Origin: Elysia chlorotica
Lineage: Eukaryota > Mollusca > Gastropoda > Plakobranchidae
Direction: 5' to 3'
Length of the DNA stretch: 64,000 nucleotides
Assembly (NCBI GenBank): GCA_003991915.1
Contig: RQTK01001010.1
Location: forward strand, 1 to 64,000
The notes under the pieces were generated by a model. It had not been told where the DNA came from. It ran no database searches and worked only from the letters and a program-made list of their open reading frames with translations. Positions within the stretch are counted from its first letter, which is position 1; every line of letters begins with the position of its first letter. This document shows positions 1 to 11,381 of this stretch, one piece after another. Made by a program: the position numbers and the translations under genes.

Positions 1-150
<150 letters not shown>

Positions 151-355
151 CAACTTCTACTTTTGAAGGTCAAGGACAGGTGGCAGAAATGTGTAACTAT
201 GCAGGGTGACTATGTAGAAAAATAAATGTAAGTGTGCCAAATTTTAAGTCTCTGGGTTTATTCCTTCAGTGTCATGCTAAGAACATAGTGAACACCCCTC
301 GTATGTACTACTACTGTTACATATTCTACTACTGCTGCTGCTGCTTCTACTACTA

Positions 356-387
<32 letters not shown>

Positions 388-600
388 TCTGCTGCTCTTC
401 ATACTCCTTTTCATCCTCCTAATTATATATTCCTTTTCCTAATTCTACTCCCATTCTGACCTATCCTAAGCCTACTTCTACTCGTACTCCTACTCCTTTT
501 AATCATATTCCTCCTACTCTTTCTATTCATGATTCATCCTTTTACTTTTCCACCTAATCCTCCACCTCCTCCTTCTAGTTTCTAATCCTACTCTTTGGGG
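151..600. other. Pyrimidine-rich low-complexity stretch
   Basis: Imperfect CTA/CTG/CTC triplets (310-420), then T/C-rich sequence with repeated cctactc-like words. No gene is supported; the small reading frame at 234-422 is a translated repeat. Confidence 0.6.
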
Positions 601-725
601 GGTGAACTGACTCAACTGGTAGTGGATGGGCGTTGGTTTCCAGATCGGAAGGTCCGCGCTTCAACTCCCATGATTTGTTACAAAAAAATCGGGATTGAAA
701 GGCCCATTAATATAATTTGTTATAA
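601..725 (+). repeat. tRNA-derived SINE head
   Basis: A box-like actcaactggtagtgg followed 35-40 bases later by a B box-like ggtccgcgcttcaactccc, the spacing of an RNA polymerase III internal promoter. The body beyond about 700 is AT-rich and not recognisable. Confidence 0.5.
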
Positions 726-766
726 TATACATGTTTTGATGTAGAACAGACTTTCTTCATCTAGAT

Positions 767-1760
767 CAGTGTTTCTCAAAGGGGGCGGTGAGAAGGTTCA
801 GGGGGGCGCTGAAACTGAAAGGCAAAGGGGGCAGTAGGGGGGCGCTGAATGCCAAGGGGGTCATAACGGAGCGGTAAGGGGCAATGGACGTTTTGATCGG
901 TAGATATAAAGAGAATAAAAAGAAAGGTAAGAAAGAAAGAAGATTCAGATATTATTACCAAATCCTACATTTAGCATCTTTCAGGGAATTCCTGATCTAC
1001 GATGACTCGATGACCTCGATACATCATTGTTATTTTAAGCTTTCGATTTCCGCTTGCTTCCCGGGTTTATGCAGACAGACTTGAATCAATCCAAGACCAA
1101 GTTGCTTACTTGGCTGACATTTTCCAAAAATTCAATGATCTCAATCTTCAGCTTCAGGGAAATGAGAACAACTTGTTGAAATCAAAGTCTTCTGTCTCTA
1201 GCTTCATTATATCGAAGGGACCTTGGACAAAGGGACTTCAAGAGATTTCCTAGGTTGGGTGAAGTGAGTGAACGTGTTCATGATGACACATTGCAGATGT
1301 ATTTGAATCACATCACAAACATTGAGACCAACATGAAAGAACGGTTCAACTTCAAGGAACTGCTGTGTCTGAAAAAGTATAACTTGGCTTGTGGACCCCT
1401 TTGAGAACCCGAGCGACGATGTCCCTGAATCATCCAGCCTTGAAGAAGAGCTTATTGATCTCAGGCACGATTTTGAATTGAAGCCCACCTTCAAAAAAGA
1501 GCGATATGAAGACTTTTGGATACAGCAAACTGTGGCCGAAAAGTACCCCTCATTATGGAAGGCCGTAAAGATCTTCATCATTGCCTTCCCCACCTCATAT
1601 TTGGTGAAGAGGGGATTCAGCGTGGTCTCGCAGATTCTCACAAAATCTCGAAATCGTCTCGACGTTGTTGAAAGGGGAGACTTACGTCTATTGTACGTAT
1701 GTATAGGCTACATGTTATACGATGTATTTTTCATAACAGTTGCGGGATTTTGATTTCACG
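767..1760 (+). pseudogene. Decayed hAT transposase (ZBED5-like), with 5' terminal repeat
   Basis: A hAT-like end, CAGTGTTTCTCAAAGGGGG, starts at 767. From about 1080 the frames read pieces typical of the C-terminal half of ZBED5/SCAND3-type hAT transposases: AYLADIFQKFNDLNLQLQG, an acidic LEEELIDLRHDFELKPTF block, then FWIQQTVAEKYPSLW and the dimerisation-end motif YLVKRGFSVVSQI followed by KSRNRLDVV. Stops and frame changes (for example near 1249 and 1400) break it, and the N-terminal BED finger and catalytic core are missing. The 3' end is lost or overwritten by the SINE at 1893. Family assignment is from recalled motif similarity. Confidence 0.72.
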
Positions 1761-1892
1761 TCGTAAAAAATTCAAAAAGTTGCAGAAAGTTGGGACTCTC
1801 TGAATCTGATTGCAATGAAGGTGAGAAGTATAAATTTATTATAATAATGTGTTAACTAGCTCCCCGATAATTTTCTACACCCTGTTCGTTAA

Positions 1893-2157
1893 CGGTTGGT
1901 TGGTTGGTTGGGTGGGTTAACGTCCAACAGCAGCACTTTAAAGGATATATTGTGGACGGGCCCCAAGACGGACGTCTGACAATTTCATATGCTGCCACAC
2001 ACAAGACAGGGCGGCGATACCACGACTCCTATCTCAGTCGGTCACATTATACTGACACCGACCCAACCAGTCTGGAACGCAACAGCCAGGATTCGAACTC
2101 AGGACCTTTTGCGTCGGAAGCCGATGTTCTACCCTTGGACCACCGCGTCCCCTTGTT
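1893..2157 (-). repeat. SINE family A, full-length, minus strand
   Basis: The reverse complement of the copy at 7488-7722. It has a tRNA-like head (B box near 2088-2100, read as GGTTCGAATCC on the minus strand with small changes) and a body containing the words gggtcggtgtcag, gacagg, and gtcagacgtccgtcttggg. Several copies of this family lie in the window. Confidence 0.82.
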
Positions 2158-2622
2158 CGTTAACACTAATATTATTATAAATACACTCTTAATTTACCGT
2201 AAAACTAAAACTAATCAAGTGAAAACACAATGTCTAACTCTAAGACTAGTAAGAGTTAGTAAATAACACTCACGGTAAATTTTCTCTAGCAAATAATTAA
2301 TAAATAATATACATGTAAGTAACTATTAAACTCAAACAATCATTGAATTCGTACCAGCCGAGACCAGCGTCAAATGACCCATTGAAGTAAAAATGATGTA
2401 CATTGTATACAAAAAAGCCACTTAAAATCTTGGCCAAGTTGTGTACGCTGTTAAATGCTCACATTTTTTCGGTTTGTGTATTGCATTAGGCCTAGTTGTA
2501 GCACTACCGTATTATTAATGTTTGATACAACTTTATTCGCGCATGGAGCATTGCTTTTTCTTTAGGTATGCGCAATATAAATGACATTCATTATTATTAT
2601 TGTTGTCATTGCATGCAAACTA

Positions 2623-4857
2623 CAGTCGAGTCCATATAACGGCTAGTGCTGTAACGGCACCTCCGGGTGAAACGGTACTTTCCCCACGCCCCCTTTATTG
2701 TTATTAATTAGGTTAAAAATAAAACATTAGTACCGGGGTATTTCAGTGTTTTCACTGGTTTAACGGCACCAACAAGTTCTCTCTGCTATAATTATACTTT
2801 ACGGCACCTTGAGAAGGCGGAGCTTAAAGTTAGGCAGAGAGCGGGACATAAAATGCTGCACAGCCAGCTCTTAAAAGGCCTTTCAACTAAATTCAAGTCT
2901 ACAGGTCTACATGTTTCATATTGTCTAATTGGTCCAAATCATTATGTCCCGCCCACTCTACCTGAGCGCCTAGTGTGCACGCACACTATCTATCGCTAGA
3001 GAAGAACGAAGAAGAATCAGTGTCCCTCCCCATTCCCCCTCCCAATATTCAGTCCTGTTTGACCTGCTCTTACTGTTACTTGTGTTAGTGATACACAGCC
3101 TTTCGCCCTGGTGTAGACTACAATGTGCCGCTCAGTAGATCAATGAAAAAATAAATCTAACTCTACACTGGCAAAGAGGGATAGAAAAAAAAAAGAACGG
3201 CAAGAAAAGAAGAATGTATTCAGTCCCCAGCGTACTGTGTGCTCATTACACTCACACAGCTCTCATTTTTTTTCATCTAAATTTCTGAGCGAATCTTGTA
3301 CTATCACTCAGTAACTAACACTATGTGACACTGACACGCAGAACGCAGCGCTTTCCGAGCTCCCTCTTCACATTTCCCCTATCCATAATGCCACCCGCTC
3401 TAGTCAATCTGAATACTTGTCTCAATTACACGATTAGGCCTACAATCGAAAGGGATCTCAGTGATAACACAGGCAGTCGCCGGTTATGAAACAAAGATCT
3501 AGACTGTTATCTATAATAAATTAATTAATACAATAATTTTCTTCGTCTCAAACTTAGACATGCGATCAAATACAAACCACTCCACCCTCTAATCCTTAAT
3601 TTTACAGTAAAATTACAAATGGGCCAGAGAATTTTAGAGTTATAAAATAATATATGTAACATCAAACGCCTAGATCTAATCACTTTTTTAACGAAAATTA
3701 ACGAATTAATAAAATTAAAAATTTTACGTATTTTACATAAATTAAAAAAAAAAAAAAAAATTAAAACGAAGAGAAACAACAATTACTGCTTCCTTCCCTT
3801 CCTTGAACGATAAACAAATCGAAAGTGCTATAATTGTATAAATATTGATTCTTTTTATTTTCTAAGTGCGTACGCACATTTTATTGCGCACAGTGCACCG
3901 TTTTCTTAGAACGCTTGGTTAATTATTATTAATTCTGATTACAGTTGCATAAATTATTGAGCCTATTAATAATTTTTAATTAGATGCAACCTCTTCAAGC
4001 TAACATATTAAGTTTCTAAAGTTATAGATCCTGAAGATACACATTTATTTTGAGTTCCGCACAGTACTTTAAATTTAGCTGTAATACTTCAGTTTTTTTC
4101 CGTCATAGTCCCCACGAATTTCGTGGGTTCCCAGTTAGTTAAGTTATAATGTACTTTTAAATCAAGCAGGTGTATTTGGCTCATTCAAGCTCTAGAGCAC
4201 CGCTATACAGTGTAATGAACATTATATATATATCACTTGCCTTCACACAACGGTACTGACCAGATCTATTTTTAGCAATACATTAAGCCAACAGTCAGTT
4301 GCGCGTGTATGGTCGAAGGAATTAGTAGCAGCCAATGGAAAGCGCGGGTCTAATCATGTGTTATATTATTTGTAATTAGCATGATATAATTGATTGATAC
4401 AGCCATAGGCCACCTACATAAAAATTATAATGTACGGTACAGGGCTTTATTCTACACTTTGAATCTGGCTTAGTTGTCGAACACATCGGCGCCGATAGTG
4501 GTACTGGTACTAGATCTAGTGGTATCATTACAAATGTATCAACAATCATATTTCATCTGCTCATCGTTTGTACTGCCCACAGACATGATGACTTCGAAAG
4601 ATAGCGCAAGTGCCTTGGTCTTGAACAGAAGGTCGCTTTAACTAGTTTAATTTTTTTTTTTTTGGAGTCACGTCCGATGTCTAATTTCTAAACAAGGAAG
4701 CAAACATTTTTCCTCTCACAAAAAAAAATAATTACTGTATACATAGAGTGCCTATTATTAGAATATAGATCTATTGCTTTTAATGTGCTCGTTGTAACGA
4801 CACTCTGGTATAACGGCACTTTGAAAAAGTCCAGTTTGTGCCGTTATATCAGAGTTG
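2623..4857. mobile_element. Possible remnant of a TA-flanked DNA transposon
   Basis: A TIR-like CAGTCGAGTCCATATAACGG begins right after TA at 2621. The words 'taacggcac' recur at about 2651, 2762, 2800 and 4811. Near the right end, 18-base arms 4802-4819 and 4838-4855 are inverted repeats of the same terminal sequence with one mismatch. No transposase frame is visible inside. The outer right boundary is uncertain. Confidence 0.4.
4802..4855. repeat. Short inverted repeat (ataacggcac family)
   Basis: Arms 4802-4819 and 4838-4855 (18 bases, 1 mismatch) around an 18-base spacer. The arm carries the ATAACGGCAC word of the 2623 terminus, so it is probably a collapsed or nested transposon end. Confidence 0.7.
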
Positions 4858-5161
4858 TTTTAATGTGAGGGAGGGAGCACATCAGAGATTTAGATAACAA
4901 AGGCATACGGTTACGTTTGTGTCATCAATTGGTAACTCTTTTGTAAAGTACTTTCTTCAATGTCTTAGCTATCTAAGTTTAAAAACTATTTTACACCACC
5001 CTTGGGCTATAACAGTAACACAAATCTTTATGTATGTATTATAAAATCACAATTTGAAATTATCACGCGATATTCAGAAATACTTCAAAGTTCAAATAGA
5101 TACGACATTTTGAGAATGAGTCATGAACATGAAAAAGTCAACCTTTTTCAATTAGCAAGGA

Positions 5162-5275
<114 letters not shown>

Positions 5276-5649
5276 GTTTCACCCCCTCTCTCTATCGTTT
5301 CCTTTGTCCCTCTCTCTTTCTTTCGCCCTCATCACCCTCCCTTCTCCTAAAAAGTTACACTTACACTTACAGTGTATCTTGATTATGTACTTTATGCAAC
5401 TGTTTAGTCATGAGGCTTAAGTTATTTTGTTGTACAATTCAATCACAAATTTCCACGTGGACAGAGTGCACATGAACGGAGAGAGACAGACAGAAAAGGA
5501 AAAGAATTTGGACGGTTCCGGATTTTAGGAAGATGAATCGATGGTTAATACTAAAAGAGAAACTAAGGATCGACCTGATTATGATGAAATGCACTACAGT
5601 ACTACAACTTGCATCACAACCAGACCTGCATTTACCCGAGTAAAAAATA

Positions 5650-5965
5650 GGTATTGGGCAGGGTGGGCAGTGTCCGACCTATCTCGATAAAGTAAAAAGG
5701 AGTTGCTTTACAAAAATACAATGTACATTGTAAATAATATTATGTGGAAAAATTAAAACCAATAATAAATGTATCCGTCAGAATCTGCAACTAAAACAAA
5801 GAGATTAAACCATAGTACTTTTAGAAGGCCTACGCTCTTTTCGGGCGTGGTTTAGTCTTTAGATCTACATGATACATCAGTGCGCGGAGAGCAGCGGTGC
5901 CGTGTAGGGACCCCTTCAGTGGCTTTACCAAGGTGGGCTAGTGTGAACTCCTAGTAATAGTAAAA
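5650..5965 (-). mobile_element. Inverted partial copy of the hAT-type element at 7388-9073
   Basis: Shares with the reverse complement of about 8790-9055 the order gcagggtgggcagtg, tacaaaaatacaatgtaca, accatagtac, cgggcg(tg)gtttag and gtgggcta(g/a)tgtgaa. No TIR is seen at its outer edge, so it is truncated. Confidence 0.65.
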
Positions 5966-6018
5966 CTAGTGCCTGATACTTTGATAGTTAGAAATAAAAA
6001 ATCGGACTTCGACCCTAA

Positions 6019-7145
6019 GGCCCCCTTTACATTAACAGTTAATTCATCCACAAGCCTTCGATCTATTCTAACTTCGTTTGACTGACTGACTGTCGATGAT
6101 ATTGATAGAGGATCCGTTCACTGTCACTGTCACTAGTCCATGGACCGCTGTTGCTGTTTAGCGCGACATTCAAACGTCAACAAAATGGCTGACCCTAGCT
6201 ACACGTGTACTTGGGTGACTGAGTGATATAGCAATAATAAACCGCACACCCAGACATTGTATCATATCAGTAGACCATGAGCTAGTGCTAGAATATGAAC
6301 TAAAATAATGTTATACTAGGCTTACTGGAAGAAAAAAACAGCTCTGATTTCTGAGGAGCTAGGTCTAGATCTAGATCTAAATCTGGATGTTTATACATGT
6401 ATAATGAACTTATGAAGTGCACCTGCTGAAACTCGCACCCAGTTTCTCGTTTAAGTCCCGTTTAGATTAACAGTTGATTCATCTGCAAAATGAACGATAT
6501 CAGAGAAAAATATGGGAATCCCAAAAACTTCTCGATAAAGCTGTGTGTGTAAATTGTCACTGTAAACGAGAATTAATTCTATAATTTATCCAGAAGTTCC
6601 TTGTTCGGGTGCCAGATATCTGGCGACGCAAGATATTTTCCTGACGACTAGGCGGCGCCTTTGATCTTGATCTAGGCGGCCTTAAAACTTCAGTCAGAAA
6701 AAAAAATGTTAGCTCTCGGATCATAAAACAAATATATTCATGACCAGCTACTCAAAATTAGTATTAAAAAAAATTGTCGCTAGAAGGGCCCAATAATGCC
6801 AAACTACCAAGTTTGACCTACTTTTGTATTTTGTTTTTTTTTTCGCCATTTCTCACGTGGCCTATCCTTGTACATGTATTTTGGAAACTAGGTGAAAGTT
6901 TCAGCAGATCCACTTCATAAAACATCCAGATCTAAATCTAGCTCTTCAGAAATCAGAGCCGTATTATTTTTCCAGTAGGCCTACTAATGTTACTATGACT
7001 AGCCCATGGCCTACTAATGTGATACAATGTATGGGTGTCCAGTTTATTGCTATAAGTATAAGATTTTATAAGTACACGTGTAGCTAGGGTCAGACATTTT
7101 GTTGACGTTTGAATTTCGCGCAAAGCAGCAACAGCAGTCCATGCC
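6019..7145. mobile_element. Foldback arrangement of a GGCC-ended DNA transposon family
   Basis: Two truncated copies lie head to head. The part 6019-6450 is the inverted 3' part of the element seen complete at 13213-14100. The part 6455-7145 is its direct 5' part. Because both carry the middle region, 6137-6450 and about 6885-7142 are long inverted repeats, with words such as cacgtgtagctagggtcag and gttgacgtttgaa in both. No coding capacity is seen. Confidence 0.75.
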
Positions 7146-7487
7146 CGCCAGCCGCCATTCAGGCTTGGCAGCGGAAAATACGAATCTTGTTTTGCACATC
7201 AAGGATCGAAAAGAAGTTGTTTTCATCACACCATTTCGCCTTTAAGGTGAGTGTTTTATTCTAGATAACTGTTTGTCTAGATCTGGATTTTAGTATCTAA
7301 AGCTAGATTTATAAATTTAGTTAGATTAAACAAAACTTCTTTGTTTTGTTGACGAACCGAACAGTCTTTGTTCGAATGACACTCGACCAGTGGCGGCTCG
7401 TGCCTTAAAAAACAAGTCGGGCAAAGTGTGTGTGTCCAGTGGCGGCTCGTGCCTTAAAAAACAAGTCGTGCAACGTGGGGAGGGGGA

Positions 7488-7722
7488 GGGGGTGGCCATG
7501 GGGTAGAACATCGGCTTCAGACGCAAAAGGCATGGGTTCGAGCCCTGGCGATTTTGCTCCTTACTGGTTGGGTCGGTGTCAGTATAGTGTGACCGGCTGA
7601 GACATGAGTCATGGTATCCCCGCCCTGTCTCGTGTGTGGCAGCACATAAAATTGTCAGACGTCAGTCTTGGGGCCCGTCCACAATATAGCCTATACAGTG
7701 CTGATGTTGGACGCTAAACCAA
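7488..7722 (+). repeat. SINE family A, full-length, plus strand
   Basis: tRNA-like head with A-box region gtggccatggggtagaa and B box gggttcgagcc (7534-7544). The body holds ggttgggtcggtgtcag, cgccctgtctcgtgtg, tgtcagacgtcagtcttggg and gctgatgttggacgc. It lies inside the hAT-type element, so it inserted after that element or travelled with it. Confidence 0.85.
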
Positions 7723-7866
7723 TTCGACTTAACTCATGGGCAAATTTGCAGTTTTACTATATTAAAAAAAAAGTATAATCAATAAAAATGTCTTATTCCG
7801 CGACAAACGTAAGAATATAAGATTACCGTACACAAAAAGATTGTAATTACTTTCTGCAACAACACG

Positions 7867-7867
<1 letters not shown>

Positions 7868-7941
<74 letters not shown>

Positions 7942-8035
7942 TACAATGACAATGACAATGACCATGGCCATGACGAAGACGACGACGACGACGACGACGA
8001 GGATGATAACGATGATGATGATGATGATGACATTC
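7868..8035. repeat. (TAA)n, (ATGACA)n and (GAC)n/(GAT)n microsatellites
   Basis: TAA array 7868-7941, then tgacaa/tgacc hexamers, GAC array 7976-8001 and GAT array to about 8029. Reading frames here are translated repeats. Confidence 0.95.
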
Positions 8036-8416
8036 CTTACGTATTTTGTGAGAGCGGCGTTGATCATTATTTATATAAAGGAGCTCAGCTCGGCGAGTCT
8101 TAAAACGTATCATCAATGACTCTCTAATTTAAATCCGGATACTCAGCGATGAATTACTGCTGTGCTGTTTATACAGCCAGTGCGAGTAAGTAGATTCTAG
8201 ATCTAGTTCTAGTTAGATCACAATGAAAAAAAAACCCAAATAATTACAGTATTCTTGATAAGTATCCCACAATACTGACAACAACAATTACTGAAAAGTG
8301 AAAGTGCATTGCACAACTTCTCAATGCAACAATTGCACACTCTAAAAAAAAGGAAAACAAAAAAGTGAAAGGCTGAGAACGGTCGAACCAGAGATTCTAG
8401 GCTAATACTGTCTGTT

Positions 8417-8446
8417 GGAGTGTGTGTGTGTGTGTGTGTGTGTGTA
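8417..8446. repeat. (GT)n microsatellite
   Basis: About 28 bases of GT. Confidence 0.9.
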
Positions 8447-9445
8447 GGACTGTGAACTGTGGATAGACGGCAACCCAAATTTTCTTAGATGCCTGAAAAT
8501 GACACCGCCTTGGCCCATTTAAACTTGTTGGTTAAAATCAATAAATATAATGATTATATATTAATAGGGGGTCTCATGTACGTGTTTAAATTAAACTAAC
8601 TATCAAATATTTGCTCGAATCAATACAGAGGCCTAGAGTGATAACTTCAAGAAATCTGAAAGAATTTGGTTCAAGATATCAGAAGAATTAGCCAGGTCGG
8701 GCTAGCCCCACTTGGCTTACTATAAAACATGGAAAGCGTTAGGGTCAAAGTCCAATTTATGTATTGAGGAACGCTGCAAGGAGGTTGGGCAAATTCACAT
8801 TAGCCCACCTTGGTGAAAGGGGACTCTACTCGGCACTGAGATGTTGAAACTTATAACAGAGTTACGCTGACGTAGGTCTAAACCACGTCGCGCCCGGAAC
8901 GAGCGTACTATGGTTTTATCTCTTTTAGTTGCCGAATCTGACGAATACATTTATTGTTGATTTTAATATTTGTCGTAATATTATTTTGTACATTGTATTT
9001 TTGTAAAACAACCCCTTCTTAGCGAGACAGGTCGGGCACTGCCCACCCTGCCCAAAGGCACGAGCCGCCCTTGCACTCGACCACACAATCACACAGGTTT
9101 GAGATCGTAGTTTACTGTACTGAGGCGAGGCCGATGAATGTGAAGTTTGTTTACACTGACTGATAGCAATGGCAATAGCTTGCATTTTGATGAACTGACT
9201 AATTAAAATAAGGCTTACGAAAATAGACTAGATCTAGATCTAGAGATTATTTGCTTTGGATTGAATTAAATTAATAAAATTGAATTTGCAAGGCTATAAC
9301 TTTAAATTTACAAATAACAACAGTTAAGGAATAGAGGGGAGTCGTTATAGTTAACAAGTGGAAAGGGGGTGGGGGCTGTTTGACATAAATTTATATGTAG
9401 ACTACTTGTTTACAATTTTTGTGCCATTTCGTGTGTTCGCATGAC

Positions 9446-9452
<7 letters not shown>

Positions 9453-9506
<54 letters not shown>
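9453..9506. repeat. (GA)n microsatellite
   Basis: About 54 bases of GA, about 170 bases upstream of the THAP start codon. Confidence 0.95.
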
Positions 9507-9508
<2 letters not shown>

Positions 9509-9675
9509 ATTAACCGACAATTTCCACCAACTGCAGGATTTCTTCTAAGTTCTGTTGTGAACTGTCAAAGCCAGAGTCGTCTAAAATGCACCAATCACTA
9601 TGTCTTATGTCTTTTTTTGTCCCTGTGTTTCAGATAACTCACTCCAGTGTGTGTTTCAGACTTTCACGAGCAACA

Positions 9676-10221
9676 ATGGTGAGGAAGTGCTCCGTGGGTG
9701 GTTGTAAAGCCAACTATGCTAGTGAGTTGAGAGATGTAACTGCGCCTGGAAACTCTGGAGAGTCATCGTCAGCGACAGTCCCCATCTATGGCTTCCCAAA
9801 AGAAAGCACAGAGCTGGCTAAGTGGTTGGTCGCTCTACCAAATCTGATAGATTCAGCCAAAATAACGCCTAACATGGGAGTATGTGCCAAACATTTTCCA
9901 GATGATGTCCCCAAGGTTCGACGTGGCCGACATATGGTTCCCAACGTACCACCTTCCATATTCTTCAATGTGCCAAGTTCATGTATCCCAACTCCCCCAT
10001 GTAAGCCTCGAACAACTGAAAGGTCCAGCTGTGAAGCAAGGGCAAGAACAATGGATTATGATGAAATGGACGCTTTTAATGAGCTCGATCAGTTTGGTCT
10101 ACATTCTGGTTTCATGTCTGCCTTCCAATCCAGGTACACAACATTCAAGATCATGTGTTTCTCTGACAAGGATGGTTGCATGGTGTTAAGCAAAGTGAGG
10201 ACAGGACCGGTACCATGGTAG
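9676..10221 (+). CDS. THAP-domain protein, probably 5' part only
   Basis: The frame from the ATG at 9676 starts MVRKCSVGGCKANY and carries the THAP zinc-finger pattern C-x4-C ... FPKES..LAKWL ... VCAKHFPDD ... PNVPPSIF (residues about 5-95). This is a DNA-binding domain shared by P-element-type transposases and THAP proteins. An in-frame ATG lies 30 codons upstream at 9586, but a cag at 9632-9634 and 9657-9659 looks like splice acceptors before the 9676 start. After the finger the residues are low in known motifs. A donor-like caaa|gtgagg near 10194 suggests further exons, which I cannot place. It could be a host gene or a domesticated or remnant transposase. Confidence 0.7.
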   Translation: MVRKCSVGGCKANYASELRDVTAPGNSGESSSATVPIYGFPKESTELAKWLVALPNLIDSAKITPNMGVCAKHFPDDVPKVRRGRHMVPNVPPSIFFNVPSSCIPTPPCKPRTTERSSCEARARTMDYDEMDAFNELDQFGLHSGFMSAFQSRYTTFKIMCFSDKDGCMVLSKVRTGPVPW

Positions 10222-10272
10222 AAAACAAAGAATGGAAAGAAGTTCACACGAACAATCAAACCAAACACTCAC

Positions 10273-10433
10273 TCTCTCATCTCTGGGAAGTGATGCAAAA
10301 GATCCTTAACTCTCTCCAGATCTCCATCCCTGACAGCGTCATGGATGCTCTTCCCTTGCAACATGGCACGCTCTATCTCTCTCTCCCGTGTGAGGGCTCT
10401 TTTCTTCTCCTCCTCACTTGCAGTCAACGCCGT
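10273..10433 (-). CDS. Orphan internal exon, coiled coil plus ankyrin-like segment
   Basis: On the minus strand an open segment of 53 codons plus 2 bases is framed by an acceptor (tttttatcag) and a strong donor (gagtgagt context, GT at 10272-10271). It reads a charged helix (EEEKKRALTREREIERAML) and then KSIHDAVRDGDLERVKDLL, which looks like the start of an ankyrin repeat. No other exon of this gene is recognised in the window. It converges with the THAP frame, about 50 bases apart. Confidence 0.5.
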
Positions 10434-10439
10434 CTGATA

Positions 10440-11169
10440 AAAACAAAAAAGTGACATAATATCTCAAGCAAAGTAATTTAAATATATCAGGATCTACAAT
10501 ATTTGCTCATTCTAACAAGGTTTCATCACTTGACTAAATCCACTTTTGCACAATATTAATACAGATATAAATTTCAGTAAAAACTTTTGCAGGGAATGGA
10601 TAAATAATTTCTTGGGAATTTAAGTAGTATGTATTTTAGAAGGTGAAGATCCTCAAATTATCTTGTATCTTACTTTTTAAAACGGCCCATGATGAACCTG
10701 AGAAAGGATCTCTCAAAGAATTGCTGATTATATATTGTTAGAACTATAGAGTTTTAAGTTTGTTTGTCAGCACAGTAAGGGCTATAACTATATAGAACTA
10801 GTGAGATCTAGGTTAGACTAAGGTAACTAAGAGAGTGCAGACTGATAAATATTAAAGTGCAGAGTATTTCTGGAATGAAAGTGTGTAAGGACCTGGCTTG
10901 TGAAGGAAAAAAATGGTTTTCTTTGCCAACATAAATCCAGAGAGGACAGGTCAGTTTTTTATCATCATGCTTCACTATACATGTATCTTAGTGAATTGCC
11001 TGCACTACTTCACATTCTGATTGATAAAACTTCGTAAAAAAATAGAACCTCTGTAAAAAGATTCTTCTTAGGTAGCCTACCTATATTCTATGCCATGTTC
11101 TTTTTTTGCGCCTTTAAAAGCGTCATGAGTTGAGTTTTGTGAATATGGTGCTTTGTAAATAATTACCTG

Positions 11170-11223
<54 letters not shown>

Positions 11224-11229
11224 CAACTG

Positions 11230-11304
<75 letters not shown>

Positions 11305-11330
11305 GATTATTACATTATTATTATTATTAA

Positions 11331-11381
<51 letters not shown>

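Larger units (their letters stand above)
7388..9073. mobile_element. Non-autonomous hAT-type transposon, intact ends and 8-bp duplication
   Basis: Terminal repeats CAGTGGCGGCTCGTGCC (7388) and, reading inward on the minus strand from 9073, CAAGGGCGGCTCGTGCC (15 of 17 identical). They are flanked by a perfect 8-bp direct repeat CACTCGAC at 7380-7387 and 9074-9081. Eight-base duplications and CAGTGGCGG-like ends are typical of hAT elements. The left end is duplicated in tandem (second copy at 7437). The inside holds a SINE, ATT/GAC/TG microsatellites and no transposase, so it would depend on an enzyme supplied elsewhere. Confidence 0.8.
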
